A program made the translations under genes and the position numbers. A DNA stretch of 64,000 nucleotides from Actinomyces urinae (lineage in GTDB: Bacteria > Actinomycetota > Actinomycetes > Actinomycetales > Actinomycetaceae): NCBI RefSeq assembly GCF_900119695.1, contig NZ_LT632546.1:118865-182864 (forward strand). The letters run 5' to 3'. The notes beneath the pieces were generated by a model. The model saw nothing but the letters and a program-made list of their open reading frames with translations. It searched no databases and was not told where the DNA came from. This document shows, piece by piece, positions 46,452-55,127 of the stretch. How positions within the stretch are numbered: the stretch's first letter is position 1; the number at the start of each line of letters is the position of its first letter.

Positions 46452-49082
46452 TTAGAGCTTCTTTAGCGGAGCGTAACGAAGCAGTAATCTGCGCGGTTTC
46501 CCTTCACCAAAATCGACGTGCGCCACCTGCGACGCTCCGTCTCCCTCCAAGCGGATCACCACTCCCTCACCGTACGAGGCATGTTTAACCCGATCACCCG
46601 CGTCCAGCTGAATCGCGGGGGCGGAACTCTTCTTCGCCTTGCCTTGCCCGAGTTTGGTGGGTTTAAACTTCTCGCCGACCTCCCTCACGCGGCTGACAGC
46701 GTCACTGTCAAAACGCGAGGTGACGCGCGACGATCGCTTCCCAGAGTGGGAGCCCCGGTAGCGGCCCGACCCAAAGGCGGGGCTGAAGTCAGAATCGGAA
46801 TAGCCCGAACCGGAACTGTATTTGGACCCGTAGCCAGATCCATAACCACCGGAGCGGTAACTGTCCATTTGGGTATGCTCACGCCTGATTTCCAACACCT
46901 CGCCAGGAATGTCGTCCAGGAAACGCGAAGGGGGCAAATCCACGGGCGTTCCCCATGCAGACCGCACTGCGGCGCGCGTTAGGTACAGGCGCTTCCGGGC
47001 GCGCGTGATCGCAACGTATGCGAGGCGACGCTCTTCGGATAGTTCGCTTTCGTCGGTGAGGCTGCGCTGGTGCGGGAACGTTCCATCCTCGAGGCCGGTT
47101 ACAAACACGATGGGAAATTCCAGGCCCTTAGCGGTATGCACGGTCATCAAGGTCACTTCCCCACTGCTCACGCCGCCCGCAAGGTCCGCGGAGTCTGGAA
47201 CCTGGTCGGCATCTGCTACGAGGGATACCCGTTCAAGGAAGTCCACTAGCCCGCCCTCGGGATTCACCTGGGCAAAGTCCTCGGCCACGGAGTGCAGTTC
47301 CGCCAGATTCTCAACGCGGGAGGCATCTTGCGGATCGTTAGATTCGCGTAGCTCTTTGAGGTAGCCGGTGACTTCCATGACGTCGTCGAGCACAGAGCTA
47401 ATGGTCGCTCCTGCTTCTACTGCGCATCGCATGGTTTCGAGCAGACCCCAGAAACCGGCGGCCGCGTTGAGCGCCCTCGGGCTAGCCCCTGTAACCAGGT
47501 TGCCGCCGCCTTCTGCACGCACTTTGTCTATGTGCGCTTCCCATGCCCCCTCGGGCAGGTCTACGCCCTCACCTTCCCCGCGCGGGCAGTCTTTTGCAAT
47601 CCAGTTTTCGCGTAGCGCCCCTCCAAAATTTGTGGCATACATGTCGGCATGGGCGATGAACGCCCCCTCTGCTTTGTCGCCAATGCCACGCCGGGGCGTA
47701 TTGATAATGCGGCGCAACGAAACCGTGTCGTCAGGGTTTGCGATGGCCTGCAGATAGGCAATCGCGTCCTTGATTTCTTTGCGCTCATAGAACTTGGTGC
47801 CGCCCACAACGCGGTATGGAATGCCGGCTCGGACAAGCGATTCTTCTAGGGCGCGCGATTGGGCGTTGGTGCGGTAGAAGATCGCCATGTCGCCGTACTT
47901 GTAGGTGCCGATCAGGTTGTCGATTTCACCGATGATGAAGCGCGCCTCGTCGTGTTCAGATTCTGCGGCGTCGTAGACAATGTTGTCTCCAGCGCCCAGG
48001 TCAGTCCACAGGGCCTTCGCGCGCCGCCCGGAGTTTTTTGAGATGACGGCGTTTGCGGCCGACAAAATGTTTTGAGTGGACCGGTAGTTTTGTTCTAGGA
48101 CCACGGTGTGCGCGTTCTGGAAGTCTTTTTCGAACTCTTCGATGTTGCGAATGGTGGCGCCCCGGAATGCGTAAATCGACTGGTCCGAGTCACCAACTAC
48201 CGTCAGTTCGCCCTGCGGAACATCGGCGCCATCTCCAATTAGTTCACGGATGAGCACGTATTGCGCGTGGTTCGTGTCTTGATATTCGTCAACGAGGATG
48301 TGGCGGAATCTCCTGTGATAATGCTCCGCAACGGCCCTATTCTCTTTGAGAAGCTGAACGGTGCGCATGATGAGGTCGTCAAAATCGAGAGCGTTCGATT
48401 CGCGCAAGCGCTTCTGGTAGTCGCGGTAGACGTTTGCAACGGTTTGCGAAACCGGATCGTTTGGCGCGATCTCAGCGTATTTACTGGGCGTGATGAGGTC
48501 GTTCTTGAGGTCAGAAATACGCGCCTGAAGCATTTTGGCACTAAACCGTTTGGTGTCGATGTTTTGGGCGCGTGCAACCATGGTGACGAGACGGTTGGAG
48601 TCCTGCTGGTCGTAAATGGTGAACGAGGAGCGCAGACCCGCCGCCTGGTATTGCTCGCGCAGAATGCGTACGCACGCGGAGTGGAAAGTGAATACCCACA
48701 TACGGCGCGCTTCGGGGCCGATGAGACCGGCAACCCGCTCCCGCATCTCGGCCGCAGCTTTGTTGGTAAATGTGATTGCGAGGATCTCGCTGGCGCGCGC
48801 CCTCCCCGTGCGGAGCAGGTATGCAATGCGATGAGTGAGCACGCGCGTCTTTCCAGATCCCGCTCCGGCCACCACGAGTAGCGGCCCACCCTCGTATACA
48901 ACGGCTTCATGCTGCTGCGGATTGAGGCCGTTTGTGAGGTCACTGGTGTCAACAGACGCTGGTTCATCCCACAGCGTGCCCGGCGTATCCCACGATACTT
49001 CCGGCTCGTCTCCTTGCGCCGCCAGTGGAGGCAGGCCAGGTAGTGCGGTGTAGGAGTGTGCAGGTTCGTTAAAGCTTCGCAT
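46452..49082 (-). CDS. pcrA: UvrD/PcrA-type DNA helicase
   Basis: A 3'-5' superfamily 1A helicase for repair and replication restart. An N-terminal extension of about 55 residues precedes LNPQQHEAVVYEGGPLLVV; Walker A is GAGSGKT near 75, followed by ITFTNKAAAEMRERV, VDEYQDTNHAQY, GDSDQSIYAFRGA, TVHTAKGLEFPIVFVTGLE and YVAITRARKRLYL. The C-terminus has a Gly/Tyr/Ser-rich linker (about 745-795) and a Tudor-like RNA polymerase-binding tail (ASYGEGVVIRLEGDG). ATG 49082 is used; a TTG four codons earlier is possible. The position upstream of sucC is conserved in Actinobacteria. Confidence 0.95.
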   Translation of the reverse strand: MRSFNEPAHSYTALPGLPPLAAQGDEPEVSWDTPGTLWDEPASVDTSDLTNGLNPQQHEAVVYEGGPLLVVAGAGSGKTRVLTHRIAYLLRTGRARASEILAITFTNKAAAEMRERVAGLIGPEARRMWVFTFHSACVRILREQYQAAGLRSSFTIYDQQDSNRLVTMVARAQNIDTKRFSAKMLQARISDLKNDLITPSKYAEIAPNDPVSQTVANVYRDYQKRLRESNALDFDDLIMRTVQLLKENRAVAEHYHRRFRHILVDEYQDTNHAQYVLIRELIGDGADVPQGELTVVGDSDQSIYAFRGATIRNIEEFEKDFQNAHTVVLEQNYRSTQNILSAANAVISKNSGRRAKALWTDLGAGDNIVYDAAESEHDEARFIIGEIDNLIGTYKYGDMAIFYRTNAQSRALEESLVRAGIPYRVVGGTKFYERKEIKDAIAYLQAIANPDDTVSLRRIINTPRRGIGDKAEGAFIAHADMYATNFGGALRENWIAKDCPRGEGEGVDLPEGAWEAHIDKVRAEGGGNLVTGASPRALNAAAGFWGLLETMRCAVEAGATISSVLDDVMEVTGYLKELRESNDPQDASRVENLAELHSVAEDFAQVNPEGGLVDFLERVSLVADADQVPDSADLAGGVSSGEVTLMTVHTAKGLEFPIVFVTGLEDGTFPHQRSLTDESELSEERRLAYVAITRARKRLYLTRAAVRSAWGTPVDLPPSRFLDDIPGEVLEIRREHTQMDSYRSGGYGSGYGSKYSSGSGYSDSDFSPAFGSGRYRGSHSGKRSSRVTSRFDSDAVSRVREVGEKFKPTKLGQGKAKKSSAPAIQLDAGDRVKHASYGEGVVIRLEGDGASQVAHVDFGEGKPRRLLLRYAPLKKL

Positions 49083-49170
49083 CGCGCTTTCCAACTTGTC
49101 GACTATTCGGGCAGGTTAGCCGCCCGCATCAACTGTACACACTGCCACGGACATGAAGTTAGTGGGGCCC

Positions 49171-49821
49171 TCACACGATATTTCTTGCGGCAGCCCAACG
49201 CGCGAGTTCATTGCGGTTTGACAGCTGTAGTTTGCGCAGTACAGATGAAACGTGGGTTTCTACCGTTTTGACCGAGATGAAAAGTTCGCCCGCTACTTCT
49301 TTGTAGGTGAATCCACGAGCGATTAGCCGCATAACTTCACGTTCGCGCGCGGAGAGCAAGTCGAGTTCCTCATCGGTGGTGGCGATTTCACGAGTTCCAA
49401 AGGCGTCGAGAACGAATCCGGCGAGGCGCGGCGAGAAGGCGGCGTCACCGGCACCAACACGGATGATCGCTCCCACGAGGTCCTTAGTGGAAATCGATTT
49501 AGTGACGTACCCGCGAGCGCCTGCGCGTATGGTTGCAACCACGTCTTCGGGCGAGTCCGACACGGAGAGGGCCAGGTAGCGCACGTTGGGAAGGTCAGCG
49601 GTTGTGCGCGGAATTTCAGCGCCGCCTCCGCCTCTTCCACCGGGTAGATGCACGTCTAGCAAGACTACGTCTGGCTGGAGTTCGCGAACGAGGGCAATAC
49701 CGGTATCTACATCTTCGGCTTCCCCAATAACACGGACTTCTTCAGGGTATTTTGACAGCTCGTGACGCACGCCTGCACGCACGAGGGGGTGATCGTCAAT
49801 GATTATTACGTTTAGTGTCAC
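49171..49821 (-). CDS. LuxR-type response regulator
   Basis: The receiver domain has IIIDDHPLVRAG, phosphoacceptor Asp in VVLLDVHLPGG near residue 55 and Lys in YVTKSIS near 107. A Gly-rich insertion (GGRGGGGAEIP) follows the phosphorylation site. The C-terminal LuxR helix-turn-helix is near 150-210 (LSAREREVMRLIARGFTYKE). The start GTG overlaps the kinase stop (GTGA), so the pair is co-translated. The likely targets are the divergent PspC gene and this operon, through the palindrome at 51109. Confidence 0.93.
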   Translation of the reverse strand: MTLNVIIIDDHPLVRAGVRHELSKYPEEVRVIGEAEDVDTGIALVRELQPDVVLLDVHLPGGRGGGGAEIPRTTADLPNVRYLALSVSDSPEDVVATIRAGARGYVTKSISTKDLVGAIIRVGAGDAAFSPRLAGFVLDAFGTREIATTDEELDLLSAREREVMRLIARGFTYKEVAGELFISVKTVETHVSSVLRKLQLSNRNELARWAAARNIV

Positions 49822-51047
49822 GGTTTAATCTTTTCACTTCGAGGAACGCTGATGTGAATTTCGGTTCCGGGGTTTAGGGTCCGGATTTCTGCGCGGCCGC
49901 CGGCGCGTTCGGTTCTAGCGATGATGGAGTCGCGCACGCCGTGCCTGTCTGGAGGCATGTTTGAAAGGTCGAAGCCGGGGCCCGCGTCTTTGATGTAAAT
50001 GTCGTATTGGTCGCCAATTTCTGCGTAGATTTGGATGGGCGGCGCTCCGTGGCGTGCGGCGTTCTTGGCGGCTTCTGTGGCGGCCGCGATGGCAGCCTGC
50101 TCGTTGGAGCCGGGCGCGCCGTCACCAACGGTTACAGTTTCGATTTCCACGCCGTAAAGTTCTTCAACCGCCTCAATTGACGTTTCGAGTAGGCGCCGGG
50201 CTGACGCGCTTGTTCGTTCCGCTCCCGTGTAGAGCCACGCTCTTAATTCACGTTCTTGTTTGAGGGCAAGAGAGCGCACGCTCGTGGGATTGTCCGCATT
50301 GTTCTTAATTAGAGTGAGGGTTTGGAGGACGGAGTCGTGCAGGTGCGCGGCAATGTCAGCACGTTCGGTTTCTCGGGCACGAGCCACCTGGTTTGCGGAG
50401 AGCTCTTTGGTCATGCGCATAACTAGGGGCGAGAATGCGAGCGCGAGAACGAGGATGAGGGCCAGGCCTAGGATCAGGCCGGGAAGCAGGCCGGATCCTC
50501 CCCCGAGTAGTAGCAGGGTGACGCCGCCGAGGACGGCAACTACACCTGTTCCGGTTAGACCAAGCACCATGGGGTTTCTCCAGTCTTGGACGCTGGAGGA
50601 TTGCACCCAGATGAGGGCGATGCCGGCAAGTAGGAGGGCGGTTGCGATCCAGTCTTTGCTGAGGTAGATCCACCCGGATTGCACAGCCCAGAAGATCGCG
50701 GCAGCTAGAAGGAGGGCAATGGCAAAGGCGATGCCGTTGCGGGCGGTGCCGGCTGGCACGTCTCGGTGCTCTTTAACGGGCCGGGCAATGCGGGCCGAGC
50801 GGTATCTGCGTTCTTCACTCACCTTCGGCGTGAGTGCCCACAACCACACGTAGAGGATTGGGCTCCCAAGCGGCACAAGCACCAAAAAGGCTACGCGTAG
50901 CACGGTGACGGACACGCGCAAATGTACGGACAGCCCGGATACGACACCTGCCAGCCACGGCTTAGGCCTACCATCCGCTCCTCGCGGAGTGCGTTCGAGC
51001 GGCGGCCTTACTGCGGCCAGCCAATTCTGTTGTTGCGCGCTATTCAC
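49818..51047 (-). CDS. Sensor histidine kinase with N-terminal PspC domain
   Basis: The first 75 residues are a PspC domain (GVVSGLSVHLRVSVTVLRVA), followed by about four membrane helices to residue 215. The dimerisation/phosphorylation region has HLHDSVLQTLTLIK near 238 (phospho-His) and the ATPase domain has AATEAAKNAARHG and DAGPGFDLSN. Actinobacterial kinases of this kind sense membrane or envelope stress. The response regulator follows with a 4-base overlap. The start GTG at 51047 is close to a GAGAG stretch. Confidence 0.92.
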   Translation of the reverse strand: MNSAQQQNWLAAVRPPLERTPRGADGRPKPWLAGVVSGLSVHLRVSVTVLRVAFLVLVPLGSPILYVWLWALTPKVSEERRYRSARIARPVKEHRDVPAGTARNGIAFAIALLLAAAIFWAVQSGWIYLSKDWIATALLLAGIALIWVQSSSVQDWRNPMVLGLTGTGVVAVLGGVTLLLLGGGSGLLPGLILGLALILVLALAFSPLVMRMTKELSANQVARARETERADIAAHLHDSVLQTLTLIKNNADNPTSVRSLALKQERELRAWLYTGAERTSASARRLLETSIEAVEELYGVEIETVTVGDGAPGSNEQAAIAAATEAAKNAARHGAPPIQIYAEIGDQYDIYIKDAGPGFDLSNMPPDRHGVRDSIIARTERAGGRAEIRTLNPGTEIHISVPRSEKIKP

Positions 51048-51108
51048 ACTCTCATAGTGCCAAAAAATAACCTCGCTTGTACTTCCCCTACCCCAGATTC
51101 AGGGTGAA

Positions 51109-51126
51109 ATCAGGGCCTTCCCTGAT
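51109..51126. promoter_or_regulatory. Palindrome in the divergent PspC promoter region
   Basis: ATCAGGG and CCCTGAT are separated by CCTT, and TTCAGGGTGAA lies ten bases to the left as a further half-site. It is in the 113-base gap between the kinase operon and the PspC gene, a likely binding site of the LuxR-type regulator. Confidence 0.5.
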
Positions 51127-51160
51127 ACCGCAAGACGGCGGCGCGGGTGATTATTGAATC

Positions 51161-52312
51161 ATGAGTTACAACTATCAGCCTCCGCGCCCGCCCTACGAGC
51201 CAGATGAGCGGGGTCGGCAGAGCTTTTTCAATTCGATCCGCAGTTGGCGTATTCGCCGCGAACCCGATCGTTGGATCGGCGGCGTGGCTTCCGGCGCCGC
51301 AGTTATCACAGGCCTTGACGCCAACCTGATTCGCGGCCTGATGTTCATTTTCGCGATTTTGAACCCGCGCGTGATGCTGTTCGCATATGCGGCGCTCTGG
51401 GCGCTCGTTCCAGAACGCACGGATAACCGAATCCATCTTGAAGAGTTCATTCAGGCGCGTTTCGATATCGCGCACTTGGGTGTGGCAGCGTTCGCTATTT
51501 TCGGATTCTTCTGGCCCATTTCTATCGAGTACAAGACGGGCGATGGCTGGATTGGAGGGTTGTATGGGGCGGGAGGTACCGTCGCAACATTCTTCTTGGT
51601 CGCAGCGGCTGTGCTGATCATTATTCTGATGAGTAAACGCAAACAGCGTGAGGAGCTTGAAAGCCAGTTCAGTCCGCGCCCGCCCTATGGTGAGGCACCC
51701 CAATCTCACGGCAACGCATTTCCTCCCCGCCAGAACGACTTCAGGTTTGACGAAACTGGCAACGCGGTCCAGCCCGGTGAGACTTCCCTGCCTAACCAAA
51801 ACCAGCAGGAACCAAATGCCCCGGCTTGGAATGTCTCGGACGCTACACCGGAACACGAGGAAAGTGTAGTTGGTCCCGCTCCAACGAATGCCGCGTTCAG
51901 GACCGATCAAACAGCATGGAACTCGAACCAACCGGCGCCCCCCTTGCGTGGCCCTGAGCCGAGGCCAGTTCCCTACGCCCCGTATGGGCAACCCGCACCA
52001 CTACCGCCTTATCCGGTGAGGACACGCCCGCAGGGACCTGGCGTGTCTGCATTCCTTGGCATTACGGGTTCACTGTTCCTCGTTACGGCCCTGACTTGGT
52101 TACTGTGGCGGATGGACTTCTTTGCGAATCCGGGCATTATCGCTACCTCGGTGGTTGGCGTTGCGTTCATAATCACCGGAATGGTTTTGGGCGTGCGCGC
52201 GCTGCAGGGCAAGCAGGGCACGTGGCTCACCGCGCTGTCGATTGCAGTGACGGTGCTGGTCCCAGGATTCATGATGGTTGTTGGCAGCGCATCGGCCTTT
52301 TTAGCTTTTTAG
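51161..52312 (+). CDS. PspC-domain membrane protein
   Basis: The 383-residue protein has an N-terminal PspC domain (WIGGVASGAAVITGLDANLI near residue 38, WALVPE near 87), membrane segments near 105-125 and 135-158, a Pro/Gln/Asn-rich cytoplasmic linker of about 130 residues, and three more helices at the C-terminus (LGITGSLFLVTALTWLLW on). The PspC family responds to membrane stress; the divergent kinase shares the domain. The next gene starts nine bases after its stop with GGAG, so the two form an operon. Confidence 0.88.
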   Translation: MSYNYQPPRPPYEPDERGRQSFFNSIRSWRIRREPDRWIGGVASGAAVITGLDANLIRGLMFIFAILNPRVMLFAYAALWALVPERTDNRIHLEEFIQARFDIAHLGVAAFAIFGFFWPISIEYKTGDGWIGGLYGAGGTVATFFLVAAAVLIIILMSKRKQREELESQFSPRPPYGEAPQSHGNAFPPRQNDFRFDETGNAVQPGETSLPNQNQQEPNAPAWNVSDATPEHEESVVGPAPTNAAFRTDQTAWNSNQPAPPLRGPEPRPVPYAPYGQPAPLPPYPVRTRPQGPGVSAFLGITGSLFLVTALTWLLWRMDFFANPGIIATSVVGVAFIITGMVLGVRALQGKQGTWLTALSIAVTVLVPGFMMVVGSASAFLAF

Positions 52313-52321
52313 GAGTGAATC

Positions 52322-52915
52322 ATGACGGAAAATAAGAACATTCCTGACGAAGATAAGACCACCTCGTTTGAGGTGGACAGCACCGCCCAAATGCCGATGG
52401 GCGAGGGAGAGGACTCCGGCGCAACCGAGCTTCTTCCAGAGCTTAACTTTGACCCAGCGGACCAGCCCAGCGCGTTTGATCCGCGCGTTACAGGCGAGTC
52501 CGACGCGACTGAAACGGAGAACATCGCGGCAGAGCCTGAAGTCTTCGCAACCGCGTCTTCGCAAAATGAGCCAGCGCAGGCCGGGCATGTCCCCAACGAA
52601 ACGCCTGGCCCCGCTTCCTCCTTCGAAGACTCGCGCCGCCAGGAAGACCCGTTTGCAGATACCGGCTTTGCTCCGCAACGTCCCGCTTTTCAGCCTCCCC
52701 TAGAGAATGAAGACGAGGATCGTTCGGTTAAGTTCGGCCTGCTGACTTGGGCACTCACTCTAATTGCCATCGGAGCGCTTATCATCTCGATGCCGTGGTG
52801 GCACATGTTCAACTGGCCTCTGATCGGAACGGCGGGTCTAACGGTGATGGGCCTCATCATGCTGATCACTGCGGCTATAGCAAGCGTAAAGGAGAAGAAG
52901 TCCAAGATGTGGTGA
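52322..52915 (+). CDS. Hypothetical membrane protein of the PspC operon
   Basis: No family is recognised. Residues 1-135 are acidic and probably disordered (Glu, Asp, Pro, Ala). Two membrane helices follow (about 138-157 and 166-187), then a short basic end (KEKKSKMW). AGGAG lies six bases before the ATG. It is probably co-expressed with the PspC gene and may act in the same envelope-stress response, an inference from position. Confidence 0.75.
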   Translation: MTENKNIPDEDKTTSFEVDSTAQMPMGEGEDSGATELLPELNFDPADQPSAFDPRVTGESDATETENIAAEPEVFATASSQNEPAQAGHVPNETPGPASSFEDSRRQEDPFADTGFAPQRPAFQPPLENEDEDRSVKFGLLTWALTLIAIGALIISMPWWHMFNWPLIGTAGLTVMGLIMLITAAIASVKEKKSKMW

Positions 52916-52944
52916 TTTTCCACTCGATTAACTCCCTCTCGAGA

Positions 52945-52993
52945 ATACCCCCACGGGTACACGATATGATCGGTCGTAAACCCGTGGGGGTAT
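52945..52993 (+). promoter_or_regulatory. Operator pair for the CsoR/CstR-family repressor
   Basis: ATACCCCCACGGGT (52945-52958) and its exact inverse ACCCGTGGGGGTAT (52980-52993) flank 21 bases. Each half is itself the TACCCC-N-GGGTA type of GC tract bound by CsoR-family tetramers. A possible -10 TATAGA lies just after the second half. It precedes the repressor gene by 28 bases, so it fits autorepression. Confidence 0.85.
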
Positions 52994-53020
52994 CTTTCGT
53001 ATAGATTGCAGGTTGTAAAA

Positions 53021-53299
53021 ATGGCTTCAGTTCAAGTAAGCGAAAAAGATCGCCGCGCGGTTCGAAACCGCCTCTCTCGGGCACGCGGTCAAATAGATGC
53101 CATTATCCGCCAGCTTGAGGAAGACAAGCCGTGCCTAGAGGTTTTGCCGCAAATGATCGCGGCATCGAAGGCGGTGGACAGGGCTACGTACGCGATGGTT
53201 TTGGCGGCCATCCAGTCTTGTGCGGCCAGTGAAGGCAGCGGGGTGGATGATCATCCCGACGCTGAGGAACTTCGCAAAATCTTCTTGTCCCTTGCGTAG
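53021..53299 (+). CDS. CsoR/FrmR-family repressor, probably persulfide-sensing (CstR-like)
   Basis: A 92-residue four-helix DUF156 protein (RLSRARGQIDAIIRQLEEDK). Cys38 (KPCLEVL) and Cys67 (QSC) are 29 residues apart, as in the family. The His four residues before the second Cys, needed for Cu(I) in CsoR, is Ala63 here. That pattern points to thiol/persulfide sensing as in CstR. The gene precedes a CoA-disulfide reductase/rhodanese fusion, which fits sulfide detoxification. Start ATG 53021 (MASVQVS) follows GCAGGTTG; an in-frame ATG five codons upstream is less likely. Confidence 0.88.
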   Translation: MASVQVSEKDRRAVRNRLSRARGQIDAIIRQLEEDKPCLEVLPQMIAASKAVDRATYAMVLAAIQSCAASEGSGVDDHPDAEELRKIFLSLA

Positions 53300-53329
53300 T
53301 TTGCGCAGCTGTTCGGTTTTAGGAGTGTC

Positions 53330-55015
53330 ATGAAGCTTGTAGTTATTGGTGGCGTTGCCGGCGGCATGTCCGCGGCGGCGAGGGCTCGCCGTATCGATGA
53401 GCACGCCGAGATTGTAGTTTTTGAGGCCGGGGAGTACGTCTCGTTTGCCAATTGCGGCCTCCCGTATCATTTAGCCGGGGAGATCGAGGAACGAGATGCG
53501 CTTTTGTTGCACACTCCCGAGTCGCTGGCTCGCCGCTCGAACTTGGACGTGCGTATTGAAACTCGGGTGACCCGGATCAATCGCGATGCGAAAACGGTGA
53601 CGGTCGCGGGCCCGAAGGGCGAGTATGAAGAGGCTTACGACAAGCTGATTCTAGCCCCCGGTTCGCTAGCGACCACTCCCCCGATTGAGGGCATTGACCA
53701 TCCGGCTGTCTCAACGCTGCGCACTATCCCCGAGATGGATAAGGTCATCAGCTTGGCCGAGGCGGGCCTTGCAAAATCGAATGAGAACCGCGCGGCCAAA
53801 GCGATTGTGATTGGCGCGGGCTTCATTGGTTTAGAAGCAGTAGAGGCGCTGGTCCACCGCGGGTTCGAGGTTGAACTGGTGGAGTTCGCCAGCCACGTCC
53901 TGCCCATGATGGACGGTGATCTGGCAGTGGTGCTACATCGCGAGCTTCGCGCAAACGGGGTTGGCCTGCATCTTGGTGTGGGAGCTTCGAAGTTTGAGGA
54001 CGGCGATGGCTACCCTGTGAAGATCACTTTGTCTGATGGCAAGCAACTGCAGGCTGACGTGGTGGTAACCGCAATGGGTGTGCGCCCCAACTCTCAGCTG
54101 GCTAAGGACGCGGGCCTCGAGCTCGGTGAGCGCGGCGGCATCTTAACTGATGCGAACCAGATAACTTCGGATCCGGACATTCTTGCAGTTGGTGACGCCG
54201 TCGAGGTGCAGTGGGCAGACGGCAGCGTGGCTCCGGTAATGCTGGCGGGCCCGGCAAACCGGCAGGGCAGGCGCGCGGCAGACGTGGCTTTGGGCCGCAA
54301 GCCAATTAGGCAGGCTCCGGTGCTCGGGACCGCTGGCATTCGCCTTTTTAACTACGTTGCGGCGTTCACGGGTGCAAGCTCAGAAAAGCTTGACCGAATG
54401 GGCATAGAGCACACCACGATTCGTATCCATGCAGCCAACCACGCGGGATACTACCCCGGCTCAACACCAATCCATTTGAATGCTAACTTCGCTCCCGATG
54501 GGCGCCTGCTGGGCGCCGCAGCTGTGAGTAAGGACGGAGCGGAGCGCCGCATTGACGTCCTTGCCACCGCGATCCGCGCGGGAATGACCGCCGAGGACCT
54601 TGCGGAGCTGGAACTCACCTACGCTCCCCCCATTGGCGCAGCTAAGGATCCGATCAACATTCTTGGTTTCGTTGCACGCAACACGCTTGAGGGGAACGCG
54701 CCGATCTGGGACTTCTCCGATTTTGAGCAGGTGAAGGCGGACGAGGTCATTTTGGATGTTCGCCCTACTCACACGATTGCCCCGGATCGCGTGATCCGCG
54801 AGGCTGTGGCTATCCCGATTTTCGAGCTTCGTGGCCGCCTTGACGAGTTGCGCGAAATTGCGGCCGATCGAGCGATCGCTGTGCATTGCAAGACGGGCCT
54901 GAACGCCTACTTGGCTGAGCGTATCCTTTCGCAGGAGGGTTTCAAGGTTCGCAATCTGACGGGCGGCTATGACTCGTTTGATCTAGCGAACGAGGCGGCT
55001 CAGTCCAGCAAGTAG
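53330..55015 (+). CDS. CoA-disulfide reductase-type flavoprotein fused to rhodanese
   Basis: The N-terminal part (about 1-455) is a pyridine nucleotide-disulfide oxidoreductase: FAD motif IGGVAGGMSAAARA, redox Cys42 in SFANCGLPYH, second nucleotide motif VIGAGFIGLEAVEAL near 163, and DILAVGDAVEV. The C-terminal rhodanese domain (about 465-555) carries VHCKTGLNAY with Cys520. Such CoADR-Rhd fusions reduce CoA polysulfides or persulfides with NAD(P)H. AGGAG lies before the ATG, 30 bases after the repressor, in the same operon. Confidence 0.92.
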   Translation: MKLVVIGGVAGGMSAAARARRIDEHAEIVVFEAGEYVSFANCGLPYHLAGEIEERDALLLHTPESLARRSNLDVRIETRVTRINRDAKTVTVAGPKGEYEEAYDKLILAPGSLATTPPIEGIDHPAVSTLRTIPEMDKVISLAEAGLAKSNENRAAKAIVIGAGFIGLEAVEALVHRGFEVELVEFASHVLPMMDGDLAVVLHRELRANGVGLHLGVGASKFEDGDGYPVKITLSDGKQLQADVVVTAMGVRPNSQLAKDAGLELGERGGILTDANQITSDPDILAVGDAVEVQWADGSVAPVMLAGPANRQGRRAADVALGRKPIRQAPVLGTAGIRLFNYVAAFTGASSEKLDRMGIEHTTIRIHAANHAGYYPGSTPIHLNANFAPDGRLLGAAAVSKDGAERRIDVLATAIRAGMTAEDLAELELTYAPPIGAAKDPINILGFVARNTLEGNAPIWDFSDFEQVKADEVILDVRPTHTIAPDRVIREAVAIPIFELRGRLDELREIAADRAIAVHCKTGLNAYLAERILSQEGFKVRNLTGGYDSFDLANEAAQSSK

Positions 55016-55061
55016 TCTGCTCGGGCTCCCGTTAAATGCGGGGCTATTTCAAAACGGTAGA

Positions 55062-55104
55062 AGTATGGGTGCGGGTCCTGCTTTCCAGGATTCGCACCCA
55101 TACT
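55062..55104. terminator. Bidirectional terminator between the persulfide operon and metG
   Basis: AGTATGGGTGCG (55062-55073) pairs with CGCACCCATACT (55093-55104), with an inner TCCTG/CAGGA stem. T bases follow on the plus side, and metG on the minus strand ends 23 bases away. Confidence 0.8.
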
Positions 55105-55127
55105 TTTAGGTCTTTGCGGCTCTTCGT

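Noticed and set aside
51110..51991. A 293-codon open frame on the minus strand
   Set aside because: It is the antisense of the PspC membrane protein and shows no recognisable domain or start signal.
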